A stretch of DNA of 64,000 nucleotides, from positions 943,153 through 1,007,152 of the forward strand of contig NW_013171815.1 in the NCBI RefSeq assembly GCF_000151665.1, given 5' to 3'. The notes beneath the pieces are model-generated. The model was given only the letters and a program-made list of their open reading frames with translations, had not been told where the DNA came from and did not search any database. The stretch comes from Blastocystis hominis (lineage: Eukaryota > Sar > Bigyra > Opalinata > Blastocystidae). The position numbers and the translations under genes were made by a program. Position 1 is the stretch's first letter, and every line of letters begins with the position of its first letter. This document shows positions 9,876-20,234 of this stretch, piece after piece.

Positions 9876-10476
9876 TGCCCCTCTGTAAAGGAAATGTTGT
9901 TTTTACTTTGTTTTCTTTATCAAACAGTGTATAAAGGGCAGACAATTACCACATTGGAAGAAAATGGCCGAAAAGGTTTTCGCGCTTTATGCGCCATGGT
10001 TCTCGAGGTAGGCAAGTAGGCTAAGGTTATTTTTTCGACCCTTATTTCTTATGAAAGCCAAAAATTACAGGTTGACCAAAGTGAGTCATGATGAGCTATG
10101 GAAGTTAGGGTTTGAGGGGTGACTTTGGACGACGGGCATGCAGTTGAGGGGGTCTGAAGGGCAACTTTGGCCGAAAAAAAGCCGAAATATTTACCGCGCT
10201 TTATGCGCCATTTCCCTACTACTACTGATTTAAGTTCAATTTGTTTTGATTTGCTTCGGTTTGTTTCAAACACTATTTGATAATGGAGGTGGAGGATAAA
10301 TATGGAATATGGAACATTATTGATAATAGTTATCGTAGTGTAGTAAAATAGATTGGATTCTACGAAATAGGAACAATTTTGGGAATTCCAATTATTCTCA
10401 AGAATTTAGAGTCATTTTCTATGGATTCGTTTTCTTTTTGGCTATTTGCACTATTTACTTGATATTATTATATATA
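9876..10476. other. Spacer with a 17-bp direct repeat, right side of the element
   Basis: No gene is supported here. The sequence CGCGCTTTATGCGCCAT occurs twice in direct orientation, at 9,981-9,997 and 10,195-10,211, each preceded by a GGCCGAAAA-type stretch. The two copies are 214 bp apart. This may be the decayed right end of the Polinton-like element or an unrelated repeat. The rest is AT-rich leader to the gene at 10,477. Confidence 0.5.
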
Positions 10477-11505
10477 ATGGAATTATATAAAAAACCAAAT
10501 CCTATTAGTGAGGAGAATACACCTATAATTAGTGTTACTGTTGATATCAATGAAGAAAGCACTGATATATGGAACAATTGCATTTCAAGCGAATTTCCAA
10601 TTATTAATCTAGATATAAATGAGAATAAGGCCATTTGTCAAATCGGTAGCCCTCATCACGGTTATACCCTAAAAGCAAGTCAAAAGATTGGAATATTGGA
10701 TGGAACGGCGTTTCTTTATGATTATGATAATCGAGTTGTAGCAAGTTTGACTTATCAGGAAGGTGTTGCTAATGGTATATGTAAATTGTATTATAGGTCC
10801 GGAGATATCTATTTCTCTGGATTGTTGCATGAAGGTTATCGAAATGGTCCAGGAGTGGAATATAGTAAAGATGGAAGTACAATTTATGAAGGATTTTATA
10901 GAAATGGTCGTCGAGCACCCAATATCAAGCTGAGATCGGATGGTTCAAACTACTGGGATGAAAAAGATGAAAATGGCAAAATGGTTTCACTATTTCAAAT
11001 AGATAATAATGGCTTGAACCATGGAATATGTTATATGTATTGTGATGGCGAAATTAGTAAGATAAGCAGATGGGAACATGGTAAAGAAACAGAATTACTA
11101 AAGGAATTCAATGGTCATAAAATGAAAGTGTTTAAAAACGGGGAAGAAACATTCAGTGGAAGGTATAGAAAAGAGTCAGACTTTGAATATGTTCCAATCT
11201 ATAAAAAGAAAATTAAGACTGGGAGTCTTTCAATAGAGTCAAAAGAAGATAATAAAAGGGATTGTGAATGTACATATGATTGTTTTGAGAAAATTATACG
11301 TAAGATAATATTGTGGATAATGGGAATTAATATAGGTTTATGCGCTTTAGCTTTATTTATTTTAATTGCTTTTGGGAATTGGAAATATGTTAAAAGAACT
11401 GTGGAAATCATTTATTGCTTGATTATGTTTTTGCTTATGATCGCGGGAGTCTTTGGTCTTCTTTGGATGTTTGCGGAACTCTTCCATGAATGTAAGTGCT
11501 TCTAG
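10477..11505 (+). CDS. MORN-like repeat protein with C-terminal membrane segments
   Basis: This is a single-exon frame of about 342 residues starting at the ATG at 10,477 (upstream in-frame codons lack ATG). The middle part has degenerate MORN-type units (DGTAFLYDYDNRVV, GIYFSG-like, YRNGPGVEYSKDGSTIYEGFYRNGR). MORN repeats usually bind lipids or scaffold membranes. A short Cys-containing linker follows, then two hydrophobic helices (IILWIMGINIGLCALALFI and IIYCLIMFLLMIAGVFGLLW), so the protein is probably anchored with the repeats on one face of a membrane. The stop TAG is encoded; a TGTTTGTT motif follows at 11,537. It is distantly similar in style to the protein at 27,282-28,989. Exact function unknown. 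Confidence 0.65.
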   Translation: MELYKKPNPISEENTPIISVTVDINEESTDIWNNCISSEFPIINLDINENKAICQIGSPHHGYTLKASQKIGILDGTAFLYDYDNRVVASLTYQEGVANGICKLYYRSGDIYFSGLLHEGYRNGPGVEYSKDGSTIYEGFYRNGRRAPNIKLRSDGSNYWDEKDENGKMVSLFQIDNNGLNHGICYMYCDGEISKISRWEHGKETELLKEFNGHKMKVFKNGEETFSGRYRKESDFEYVPIYKKKIKTGSLSIESKEDNKRDCECTYDCFEKIIRKIILWIMGINIGLCALALFILIAFGNWKYVKRTVEIIYCLIMFLLMIAGVFGLLWMFAELFHECKCF

Positions 11506-12554
11506 AATTGCAACAGTTATCTGCTATAGAACTTGGTGTTTGTTTTCAACAAGACTGGAACATGATTATCCGCAAAAGAATGATAAGTGTGCGATTTCAC
11601 AAATTGTCATGTTCATTCAAATTAAAAACATATTGTTTAAGCACTTTAGTCATTAAAATCCTTTTCTTATGAAGATGTTGATATCCATTAGAATCCCTTA
11701 CATGATTGTATTGTATGATCAATTTTGATTGATCTATCAATATAGATAATCCAGCAGTAGTATATAATAACAGAATTAGTATTTATTATCCTTTTAATGT
11801 AATAGCTGAACTACACATATCGTTACTACTAGTAATTTATCAGGTACAACAATCACAAGTTCTGGACCTACTGGAAACATCACACACAATCAATCTATTA
11901 CATCACATCATTGAATAATTCATTTGTTTCTAATCATTGGTATTCTCATAAGAATTATTGGAGATGTTACAGGATCTAAAACAAGTAGTGTGATGGTATA
12001 TTCACACTCACATATTCATTTCTTGATACAACGGTTCCAATTCCTTAAAAGTATTTCACAGGAATTTCACTTTTCCAGTAAAAATAATAATATGTTGGAT
12101 AATCTATATTTTTTTATTCTCAAAAATATACCAGATGTAATACATATAATGGTGGAAGTGTTTTTAAATTTAAATCGTAATTAGTTTAGTCGAAAGTTCA
12201 GCCATTTTCTTGTAACATAAAAACATAGAACAACAACAATAATAATCACAATAATAAACATAAATGTGTAATCGACTTGTTGTTCCTTTTAGTGATTACT
12301 TGAGTCTCTTGTTTCACTTTTTTACACAAGCTCATGCTCTGCATATCTCAATTTGCATATAGAAATCCTAAATGAAATCTGATTACCCTCACATCTTTTC
12401 ATCTTTTAAAATTCAACATATTTTCTTGATTTACCTTTTATTATTCATTTACACAGCATTTGATCGATTCAACATATTACCACAACATCCTTAAGACCAT
12501 ACTATATTTTAGTATTTATTGTTCCATTTAGTTATTAACTTTTTAGAGTAGTTC
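11506..12554. other. Intergenic AT-rich spacer
   Basis: Apart from a TGTTTGTT motif at 11,537-11,544, which probably ends the preceding transcript, I see no gene here. An open frame at 11,924-12,184 is AT-driven, has no recognisable features and is probably chance. Confidence 0.6.
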
Positions 12555-14111
12555 ATGGCCATCCAAGTCATCTTGATTTGCATTCTTTTAGTAGGAGTGC
12601 TGTTTTCAAATACAGCCATGTTGATTAATCGACGTAGTAAGTCTATCATGCTACAACCAAAATATGAGGTTAAGTTATCTCATATTTGTAATTCTTAGAA
12701 TGTGGAAGACTTTGACTCATATGACAGGCAATATGGTAGATACAACGCCTATGTCAAGAAGATCAGTAAAAGAAGTGATATTGGCCACATGAGTAATGAG
12801 AAAGTGTGTTTTCATCAACTTGTACCCTATGAACTTAATACCTATCTAGAAAAGAAGTGTGACTCTGCTGATGGTTTGTTTGGCTCTTTTGTGTTATGTA
12901 GATTTGTTTTCGTTTTTCCAAGAAAACAAAAATAATATGCTGTTCACATGTCATAGTAGTGCTGTATTTTCTCATTGTCAAGTTTTTTATGTGGTTCTTT
13001 ATGATTCTGGAAAGAGCATGTGTTCCACCTTTCGACGAGAGCCCTGTAGCATAGTCCCGTACTCTTCATATTATAGATCTTGACAAAGATTTCGATGATG
13101 TTACGTTAATCACGATTCTGACGCTGAACCGCAAGGACAGGCTTCCTTATCTGATGAAACGGTGGAAACATCGCATTAACATGGCAATCTTCTTGCATGA
13201 ACGAGATATTCCAGAAGTGAAACAACTCATCAATGATTACTCTTCCTATCAACGCATCAAATTCATTCTTTATATTGTAAAAGACAAAGTCGATACTCCC
13301 TACCGCAGTATCTATTTCGATCCGGTGAAGCCTCTCTATTCCAACGAGACGATCTTTCCTATTAACGTTCTGCGTGATTTAGCCATTGAATCCATCGAAA
13401 CGACGCACTATTATGTGAGTGACATCGATGTGTTTGCGTCTGACACGCTGTACGATACCATTCTTTTACATAAGGACTTGCTGCGAAACCCCAAAACCGT
13501 TTTTATTCTCAAGTCGTTTCTGATGTCCGAGCGGACAATTAATCACACGGACTGCTACAAGACTGGAAACTGTTCGTGGATGTAGAAAAGAAGGGTAGAA
13601 ATAATTTGTAGCTGGGATCTCGTTCCTCACAACAAGCAGGAATTAGTGGACATGTATCGAGCGAAGCGGATCGTTCCGCATCCTACGGGGCGTCATGTGT
13701 GGAATGGGAGAGATTGCGATGTAGAAAATCATCGATATCAACAGGTTGATGTGGACGCAGAGTCGAAGAGTGGTCTACTACCGAGCCGATCACGAAATGG
13801 AGCCGTAGAGGAAGAGAAAAAGCGATGAGACGTAGGTATGCGGTGATTCGTCGCTCCGCAATGAACCCAATCTTTCATCCCTACTTTATAAACTATGGGT
13901 ATAACAAAGAAGAACTCTTAAATCGTCTCATTTCTCTCAGTATCCATTTCCTTGCCTCTCTTTCTAGAATACAACTACTACGTGTTTCTCTCCGAGTTCT
14001 GCGTCGAGATCCCCCACTTCCGTACTCTCATGTCCAAATCCTACAACAAAACCGACCCCATGTGGCATCTCGCTCAAATTATCCGCGTCACCTACGGAAT
14101 CAAACTCGTGT
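12555..14111 (+). CDS. LARGE/B4GAT-like glycosyltransferase (GT49)
   Basis: This is a probable Golgi type II membrane enzyme. The first exon (ATG 12,555) encodes a hydrophobic signal anchor (IQVILICILLVGVLF), then a stem. The catalytic part reads RKDRLPYLMKRWKHRI, then NVLRDLAIESIETTHYYVSDIDVF with the DxD-type metal site (DID). Further on come DHEMEPYAVIRRSAMNP and FINYGYNKEELLNRL, which correspond to the C-terminal acceptor part of GT49 proteins. At least five short introns are needed; clear ones are 12,669-12,698 and 31- and 28-nt introns near 13,800 and 13,950. One junction near 13,720 is uncertain (about 40 nt). No stop is encoded before the TCTTTGTT signal at 14,116; T14,111 is codon position 1 and lies 5 nt upstream, so poly(A) would create UAA. 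It would add sugars to glycans; the exact acceptor is unknown. Confidence 0.75.
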
Positions 14112-14115
14112 GTCC

Positions 14116-14132
14116 TCTTTGTTCCACAAACA
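14116..14132. terminator. Back-to-back poly(A) motifs of two convergent genes
   Basis: TCTTTGTT (14,116-14,123, plus) and CACAAACA (14,125-14,132, that is TGTTTGTG on minus) are separated by one base. They would end the GT49 gene and the GDP-fucose transporter gene, whose stop codon is at 14,151-14,153. Confidence 0.6.
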
Positions 14133-14150
14133 CGCAAAACATCCACACAA

Positions 14151-15445
14151 TTACTGCTCCTTCCGACTCAGCAGCGGCTTCACCTCCGTGTCCTTCGTAT
14201 CCGATCCAACCGCGTCCGAGTTCTCGTTCACAAAAGCCTCATCCGCCTGCGCCTTCTTCTTCGCCTTCTCCAGATCCATCTCGCGGCTGCGCACCAGCGA
14301 ATACAAGAACGTGCCGAACAGCACCAAGAACGTACCGAACGCCGAGCGGAGCGACAGCTTATCGCCCAGGAACACCACGGCGACGATGGTCTGGACGCAG
14401 GCCTTCGCGGTTCCGGAGATGTTGTGGGTCAACGGCGAGGTCAAACTGATCTGAGCGATCGTAACGATGCCGATCAGGAAGCCGAAGATGCCGGCAGCGT
14501 TCATGACGGTCCAGAAAATGGGCGAGGCGAAGGCTTTGATGTGCTCGAGGATGATGCCTCGCTCGAAAGCGAGGATCAGAGGGATGAACAGGATCGTCGA
14601 GTTCATGTTGTTCTGCGGATTAGACGGCGAAGATCGCGGATACGTAAAAGCACAGCTTCCAGCTGTTGTTGTCGACGATGGGGATCATCTTCTTGGTGTA
14701 AATGCTGTTCAGGGAGACGAAGAGGGAGGACAGAACTCCGAAGACGGTACCGATCAGGGAGAAATTGACCTCGCCATCCGAACCGATGTAAAAGCCAAAG
14801 ATTACAATGGCACAGCACGTGATGACTGCCAGAGAGGTTTTAATCCCGAGGAACAAGTAACTGAGAAAATGACGGACCGCACACAATTCTTACGACAAAA
14901 CAACATTGAATACAATGGTCAGAGACCGAGCCACCAGGTAGAATGAAACGTTCACATACCTAGGGTAACAACGTAACAAAATGCAAACTTGAGACAGAGG
15001 TTATTAAAGGTAATCATACCGACGAAAATGAGTGAAAGAGGAAGAATACGGAACGCTGTTCCAATATCATAATACTGCTCAGGGAATTGGTGAATGAACG
15101 ACGCTAGGAATTAGCAATGCTCCTACATCCACCTACACTCACTAGAAGCCTTTCCGCATAGTCCCAGAGCCCAACAAATAATAGCTGTTAAAACACACTG
15201 GTACCTTCAGATTAGCACGCAAACCATCCTCCATACCAAGTCACAAAAAAAGGAGCCGGTATGCTCTCCTCTTTAGCTAATAAAAACTTGTTCATCAGAA
15301 CCATCGAGATGGACACAACGAAATAGGAAGCAACCACCAAAGCGATCTTTACCTTTTCACCGTACATTCTATGATAATAACGATAATGGTAATCCAGAAA
15401 AATGATGAGGGTATGAGTTTTGAAGGAGTGGCGCCCACAATTCAT
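14151..15445 (-). CDS. GDP-fucose transporter (SLC35C1-like)
   Basis: This Golgi antiporter of the drug/metabolite transporter superfamily imports GDP-fucose in exchange for GMP. Recognisable blocks are SMVLMNKFLL with FVTWYGG at the N-terminus, ARSLTIVFNVVLSYLFLGIK, GTVFGVLSSLFVSLNSIYTKK, WKLCFYNNMNSTILFIPL and SLTSPLTHNISGTAKACVQT, the last two being very typical of SLC35C1. Clean introns join these blocks, for example a 31-nt intron between FY and NNMN near 14,620. The C-terminus is a hydrophilic tail (SRKEQ, stop TAA 14,151-14,153). The start is either the ATG at 15,445 or an internal ATG beginning MYGEKVK; the latter fits the family better. It lies next to a glycosyltransferase gene, but the two converge and are not an operon. 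Confidence 0.88.
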
Positions 15446-15606
15446 GTTCTGTTCTTGCGAATCAGCGTTGCTTGTTTACAGAGAGAATTATGACCTTCTG
15501 TAGTGAAAGGAAACAGTTGGCGGTTTGTGCTACTCGCGTCTTCTACTCCTTTCCTATTCGTTTTTGCATAAATTTGAATTCGAAGTTGGCCATTATTTCC
15601 TTCATC

Positions 15607-16070
15607 ATGGACGACAATGAACTGATATCGGTCTGCAATAACCTAAAGCAGCTGCAGCAAGTGATGGTGCAAATAAATTCGGTCGTTGAAGGAGTTACGG
15701 ATAAAAGCTTAACCGAGAGGATGACGGACATGTCTTACCTGGAATCCGCTCAGATGCATTTAATGATGGCAGAAATCTCCATCAACCTGTTTTACTGTAA
15801 CTTTAAACTTCGGTTCGTAATTCGTAGCATATTTGAGAAGTAAGGGCGTCGATGTCGAAAATCATCCTATTAAACGCGAAATGGTAAGACTGTGTCGGAT
15901 GTTCTTCATCTTAGGAGCGACTGGAGAAATATAAAGAAAAGGTGAGAGAGGTGGTCGAAGGAAAACGTTTGCTTACTGTCTTGTCGTAAGAACTAGAAAA
16001 GCCTTCTATGCGTATTGACACTGAAGCGACGGCTCGAATTATCCAGCACAGCTTAGGTGGTTCACAGTAG
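15607..16070 (+). CDS. C1D/Rrp47 family nuclear exosome cofactor
   Basis: C1D/Rrp47 binds Rrp6 and structured RNA and helps the nuclear exosome process rRNA and snoRNA. Four exons join cleanly: introns are 15,797-15,827, 15,884-15,914 and 15,967-15,996 (31, 31 and 30 nt). The product is about 124 residues. It shows the helical Sas10/C1D core (ERMTDMSYLESAQMHLMMAE then INLFYSYLRSKGVDVENHP), the conserved HPIKREMERLEKYKEKV block and a C-terminal RIDTEATARIIQHSL helix. The length fits the family. The stop TAG (16,068-16,070) is encoded and TGTTTGTT follows at 16,091-16,098. The ATG at 15,607 starts in line with other family members. Confidence 0.85.
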
Positions 16071-16219
16071 TCTTGGGAGTCATTGTGGATTGTTTGTTTC
16101 TTGATAGAATTGCTTTTGGCTTGAATCCCTTTTGCTCATGAACAATATAATTTTGAAAAGAAATAGATCCCCTGTCCAGGGATCATGATTGCTTCGCGCT
16201 TTGATCTCATAGACAAACA

Positions 16220-17935
16220 ATGACCTTTCTTGTTATCGTTGGCGCTGGAATCGGAGGTGGAATCGCCGGATTTATCCTTCTGGTTATCGGAATCATCGCG
16301 ATTCGCAGTAGAGTTGGATTTTGTCCATTCCTTTATTTCCAGAAAGTTAAGTGGGTCGACAGCATTGGAATTAATTTTCTCACCTCAAAAAAGAATGGAA
16401 TGGCCACAGTGACGCAAGACATCGTCACCTTCCAAAATCAAGTGACGTATGAGTCGTTCTTGAAGAAGTGGTCCGTCGTGTTGGTTCTGCTCTCTTGTTT
16501 CCAGTATAGACTTGCCAATTACCCCATTTTTATTTATCCAATTAAGAAGAGACGATTCTTGTGGAGCTATTAGTATTGACTGTGTGTATAGTTCATGTCA
16601 TAGTGACGAAAATAGCACTTTTGATATAACCAATCATGTGTTCTGCGTGGATGAGCCAATCACGATGGAAAACATCCATCAATACAGTAGAGACTTTTCG
16701 CTCGTAGCCACCCTCCACCTCCATTCATTTTTAGGAAACACTCCCCATCGAGCTACCTCTCTGGCGAGTGATCATCTTCTCCAACCTGATCGGCAGTTCG
16801 GAAGGATCTTCAGCCATTTTGTTCCGCTACCATTGCTGCCTCACCGATGGCATTTCCCTTCTGCAAATGTTCTTAACAGAGGCGCAGAACAACTCGGAGC
16901 TGATCGACACCGATGTTCTCCTCCGCTCCTCTTGCAGCTCTTCAGAGAGCGCAGACGGCATCGAGGAAACGCTCCGAACCGAAATGGTGAACGAAACCCC
17001 CATCGTGATGGTTTCAAGCGAGCAAGAGATGGCCATGCATCCCTCCGTTCTTTCGAAGAAAGTCCCGAAGCACTGCGGATTCAAGTCGTCGCGAACGGCA
17101 AGCTATTGGAGACTGATTTGTACGAAGAAGGACGAACCGAATCCGCTGCGAAATAAAAAGTATGTCGATGCGCCGAGGGAACGATGCGTGGAGTCGCGAA
17201 CGATGGACGTGAAGATCGACGAGCTCGGTGCATTGAGCGAGCACGATTTGACTTTGAATGATGCGATCCTGGGAAGCTTATTCTTCTCGATTCATTCCTT
17301 CTTAACGCCTCTGCTTCAACAGAAAAAAGCGAAATCTCTTCATGTATTCAAAGTCTGTTCGCTCGCGATTCGTAGAGTTTGTTGTGGGTGAATCGAAAAG
17401 GAACCGATCTCATTTACACGCCCATTCAGTCGTCGACCGCGACTCCGCTCAGCAATCGCGACCTCACCGCTCTCGTTCTCGATCTCCCCTTTGGACGCGA
17501 GAGCGCGTGGGACTGCGCGATGTTCATGCATCACCAAATGTGGCTGAAGAGCAACAGCGAAGAGGCGTCGGTTATTCAGCGATGGCTGCGATACTGGGGC
17601 TGGATGCCTCGCGTGTGCGGCGATCGCTGCTTCTCTTCCTTTATGTATTGTTTGTTGGATCGAAGTGAGGGGTAGGAGGAGAGGAAGCTTCTCCGTGTCT
17701 GTGATTCCGGGTCCCAAAGAAGTCGTGCGGATGCAGGGAAACCCGGTCACGTCGATTACGAATCTGGTTCCTCCGATCGGGAACGAAGAAGTGCACTGCT
17801 CTGTGATGTGCTACGCCAACAAGATCTCCGTCTCGATCACTTCTGATAACTCGCAACTGGGGAAAGAGAATATTGTGTCGCTGCTTTCCCTGTGTAACTC
17901 CAATCTTCTTTCGATTCAGTCTCGTTTATCTGCCT
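16220..17935 (+). CDS. Wax ester synthase/diacylglycerol acyltransferase-like protein (WS/DGAT)
   Basis: Members transfer acyl chains from acyl-CoA to fatty alcohols or diacylglycerol. The N-terminus is a strong membrane segment (IVGAGIGGGIAGFILLVIGI). Exons joined by about six introns of 30-32 nt give LPIELPLWRVIIF and then FRYHCCLTDGISLLQM. This last is the position of the HHxxxDG active-site motif, but here it reads HCCLTDG. The second half has LTLNDAILGSLFFSI and the C-terminal DUF1298-type region (VSVIPGPKEVV, NPVTSITNLVPPIGNEEVHCS). One intron near 17,640 itself contains TGTTTGTT. No stop is encoded before AGTTTGTT at 17,940; T17,935, 5 nt upstream, is codon position 1, so poly(A) would complete UAA. 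Because the second His is Cys, activity is doubtful. Confidence 0.78.
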
Positions 17936-17939
17936 CTCG

Positions 17940-17956
17940 AGTTTGTTCAACAAACA
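17940..17956. terminator. Palindromic shared poly(A) signal of convergent genes
   Basis: GTTTGTT and AACAAAC flank a single C (17,941-17,955), a perfect 15-bp inverted repeat. The plus-strand half ends the WS/DGAT-like gene and the minus-strand half (TGTTTGTT read on minus, 17,949-17,956) ends the Exo70-like gene. The predicted cleavage points, 17,935 and 17,961, are only 26 nt apart. Confidence 0.65.
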
Positions 17957-17960
17957 CGCC

Positions 17961-20204
17961 AACTAGGACACGTAAACAGCTGCGTCACTTCACTTCGCAC
18001 CTCCTCCGGCGGGTGCGTCAAATACGACTTCTTATGATGCAGCGAGAAAGGCAGATCGCGATACGCGTTCCACATCGTCACATACTCCTTCACTGCTTTG
18101 TTCACCTCCTCCAGAATCCGGTTCTTCAACTCCGCGTTTTGAATATCATAATCGAAATGCGACGGAACCAGCTGCTCGTAGATCTTGTTCCACTCCTACA
18201 CATCGCGATCCTCCCTCACTCCGACAGCGAAAATCGCTTTGATCGCGCGACGACTCGCCTGCGTCAGCGCTTTCTCGCTCTCATATTGCGGCGTGACCTG
18301 ATTCACCGCCAAAGCATACAGTCGACTCCATCTACGATCAATCTCCCTCTCCATCCGAACGAAATCGAGAGATACGTAGACAGCTCCTGCTCGTACATCT
18401 GATGGAGAAGATCCGCGATGAACTGCCCGTAGGCGATATGTCCGTCCTTCGCTCCGTTGATTCTGCGGTTCATCCATCCATTCATTGCATGAGTCCTACA
18501 TATACGCGTAGTTTACCAGCAAATAGAGTCGGAATTTCGGGAGATCGAAGCAACTCCGACCCGAATTCATCAAATACTGCTTCAACGCCAACACCATCGA
18601 CGCTATGCATCAAATCCGCAGCTCAACCGCACCGCAGTACAGTTCGAAGTGCGAGAGTGTCTGGCTGCTGAGCTCGGGGAACTGACTCACATAGCGACTC
18701 AGCACTTGAGTGTCCAGCTGGCTCGCAAAACCGTTAATCGACCGCAGATAGTTCACGATCTAGATGAATAACCGCGGATCGCCGGCTACCGTGGAGGTCA
18801 GCATGCTGGTGGTGGCCTGGTCGTTGACAAGAGAGAGGTCGGAGCGCGTGAGCGTGACGATACGGTTCATGAGGTCGCTGCAATAAGTCCGAATCTTCGC
18901 CATTGCCTGATTCCATTGGTACTGAATGTCCTGACTGGCGTGTTTCTGCGGTACAAACCGGCTCTTTGGGTACCTGGAGCAGCTTCTGGTAGCTCGGCTC
19001 GCCCTGCTGGAGGAACTGGATGAAGATGGCGCAGCTGTGAGCGAGGCTGCAGAGCTTGGAGATGTGGCTGGTGACGTTGACGTCGCTGGTAATCTCCAAG
19101 TTCAGCGCCTTCTCGATGTCCTCAAAGCTATCGCGGAGATTTCCGAGGTACTGCGCGTTAGGGAGGAGGAGAGGGAGATACGCTGCTTAAGGCCTGGTTG
19201 AGAATATTCCCGAATTGCGTCTCGTCCTTGTGGAAGAGTTCGTTGGCGAGCAAGTATTCGATTTGAAGGTAGCGAATGATCTCGTCGTACACGTAGCCTG
19301 CGATCTCGATCGACGCGCGACGACTACGGGTGAACGATTGATAAAAAAAAGAGAAACGGGTGGTTGTTTTGCATGTAATCGAAGGCTTTGCGGATGATGC
19401 CTCGAAGGGAGATGGCCATAAAATCGCGGCAACGGTTCACAAACCCTTGGATCTTGCAGGTGAACAGCGTCTTTGTGATTTCCTTGAGGATAGAGAGTGT
19501 CGAGGGAGCGATGCCAAAGAAATCGTTAATGAGCTTCTCGGGCTGGGAAAAATCGAGCTCCTCGCCATCTTTCGGGATGTAGCGAAGCTATGATCAAAAT
19601 TGGATAAGGAGGCTACGGCATCGGTCTTGAGATGTTTTTGCAACACGGAGATGCACTCCTCTGTGAGTCTTTTGATTTCCTTATCTTGCATATCGGCCGT
19701 TTCACGACTGTTGCGTAGTTCAGGATGTTGCTTTAAAAAGGCATTAGCGGTGCAGATATCCTCAAATGCATGCAAGTATCTAGCGCATTACGAAGCAAAG
19801 ACTGAATCTACCCTTTCAGATCGCGTATAATGCAATCCTTGCCGATTTGATTTCCGTTGCGTTTGAGTGCCGTCATGTGTTTATTAATCTTAAATTTGTA
19901 AAAAATCAACACCAAATCCTACAATTTCCAGCTCTTTGCTATACTTCTTCATTTTGTCCAAAGCACAACGATACTGCAGTACATCGCTTTTCATACCCTT
20001 CATAAGTCCTTCTATATGTCCCAATTCTTGCTCCACATTGTCAAGATTTGTTGACACCTCATCGGCAATATCAGCATTCTCCTGCACAACCTTTCTGAGT
20101 TGTTCTACTTCCAGGGCAAACTGGCTTTGCTTTAAACTCATTATTGCTCCTTTTTGAGTAGATCCAATCTTGAAGAAATCGGTAGGATTTTTGGTAATAA
20201 ACAT
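17961..20204 (-). CDS. Exo70-like exocyst subunit
   Basis: Exo70 tethers secretory vesicles to the plasma membrane and binds PI(4,5)P2. The N-terminal exon (ATG 20,204) is coiled coil (FALEVEQLRKVVQENADIADE...LKGMKSDVLQY). The middle exons give long helices typical of the Exo70 rod. The C-terminal exon reads NAELKNRILEEVNKAVKEYV, YRDLPFSLHHKKSYLTHPPEEVRSEVTQLF, which matches the family C-terminus (K-Y-x-P-E-x-L...LF). Many short introns interrupt the gene and not all junctions were resolved. There is no encoded stop before the minus-strand TGTTTGTT at 17,949-17,956; the T 5 nt upstream (17,961) is codon position 1, so UAA would be completed by poly(A). The start lies only about 30 bp from the divergent BEACH gene. 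Confidence 0.65.
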
Positions 20205-20234
20205 TTTCCATTTTTTGAGTTTCTAGCCTCAGAA

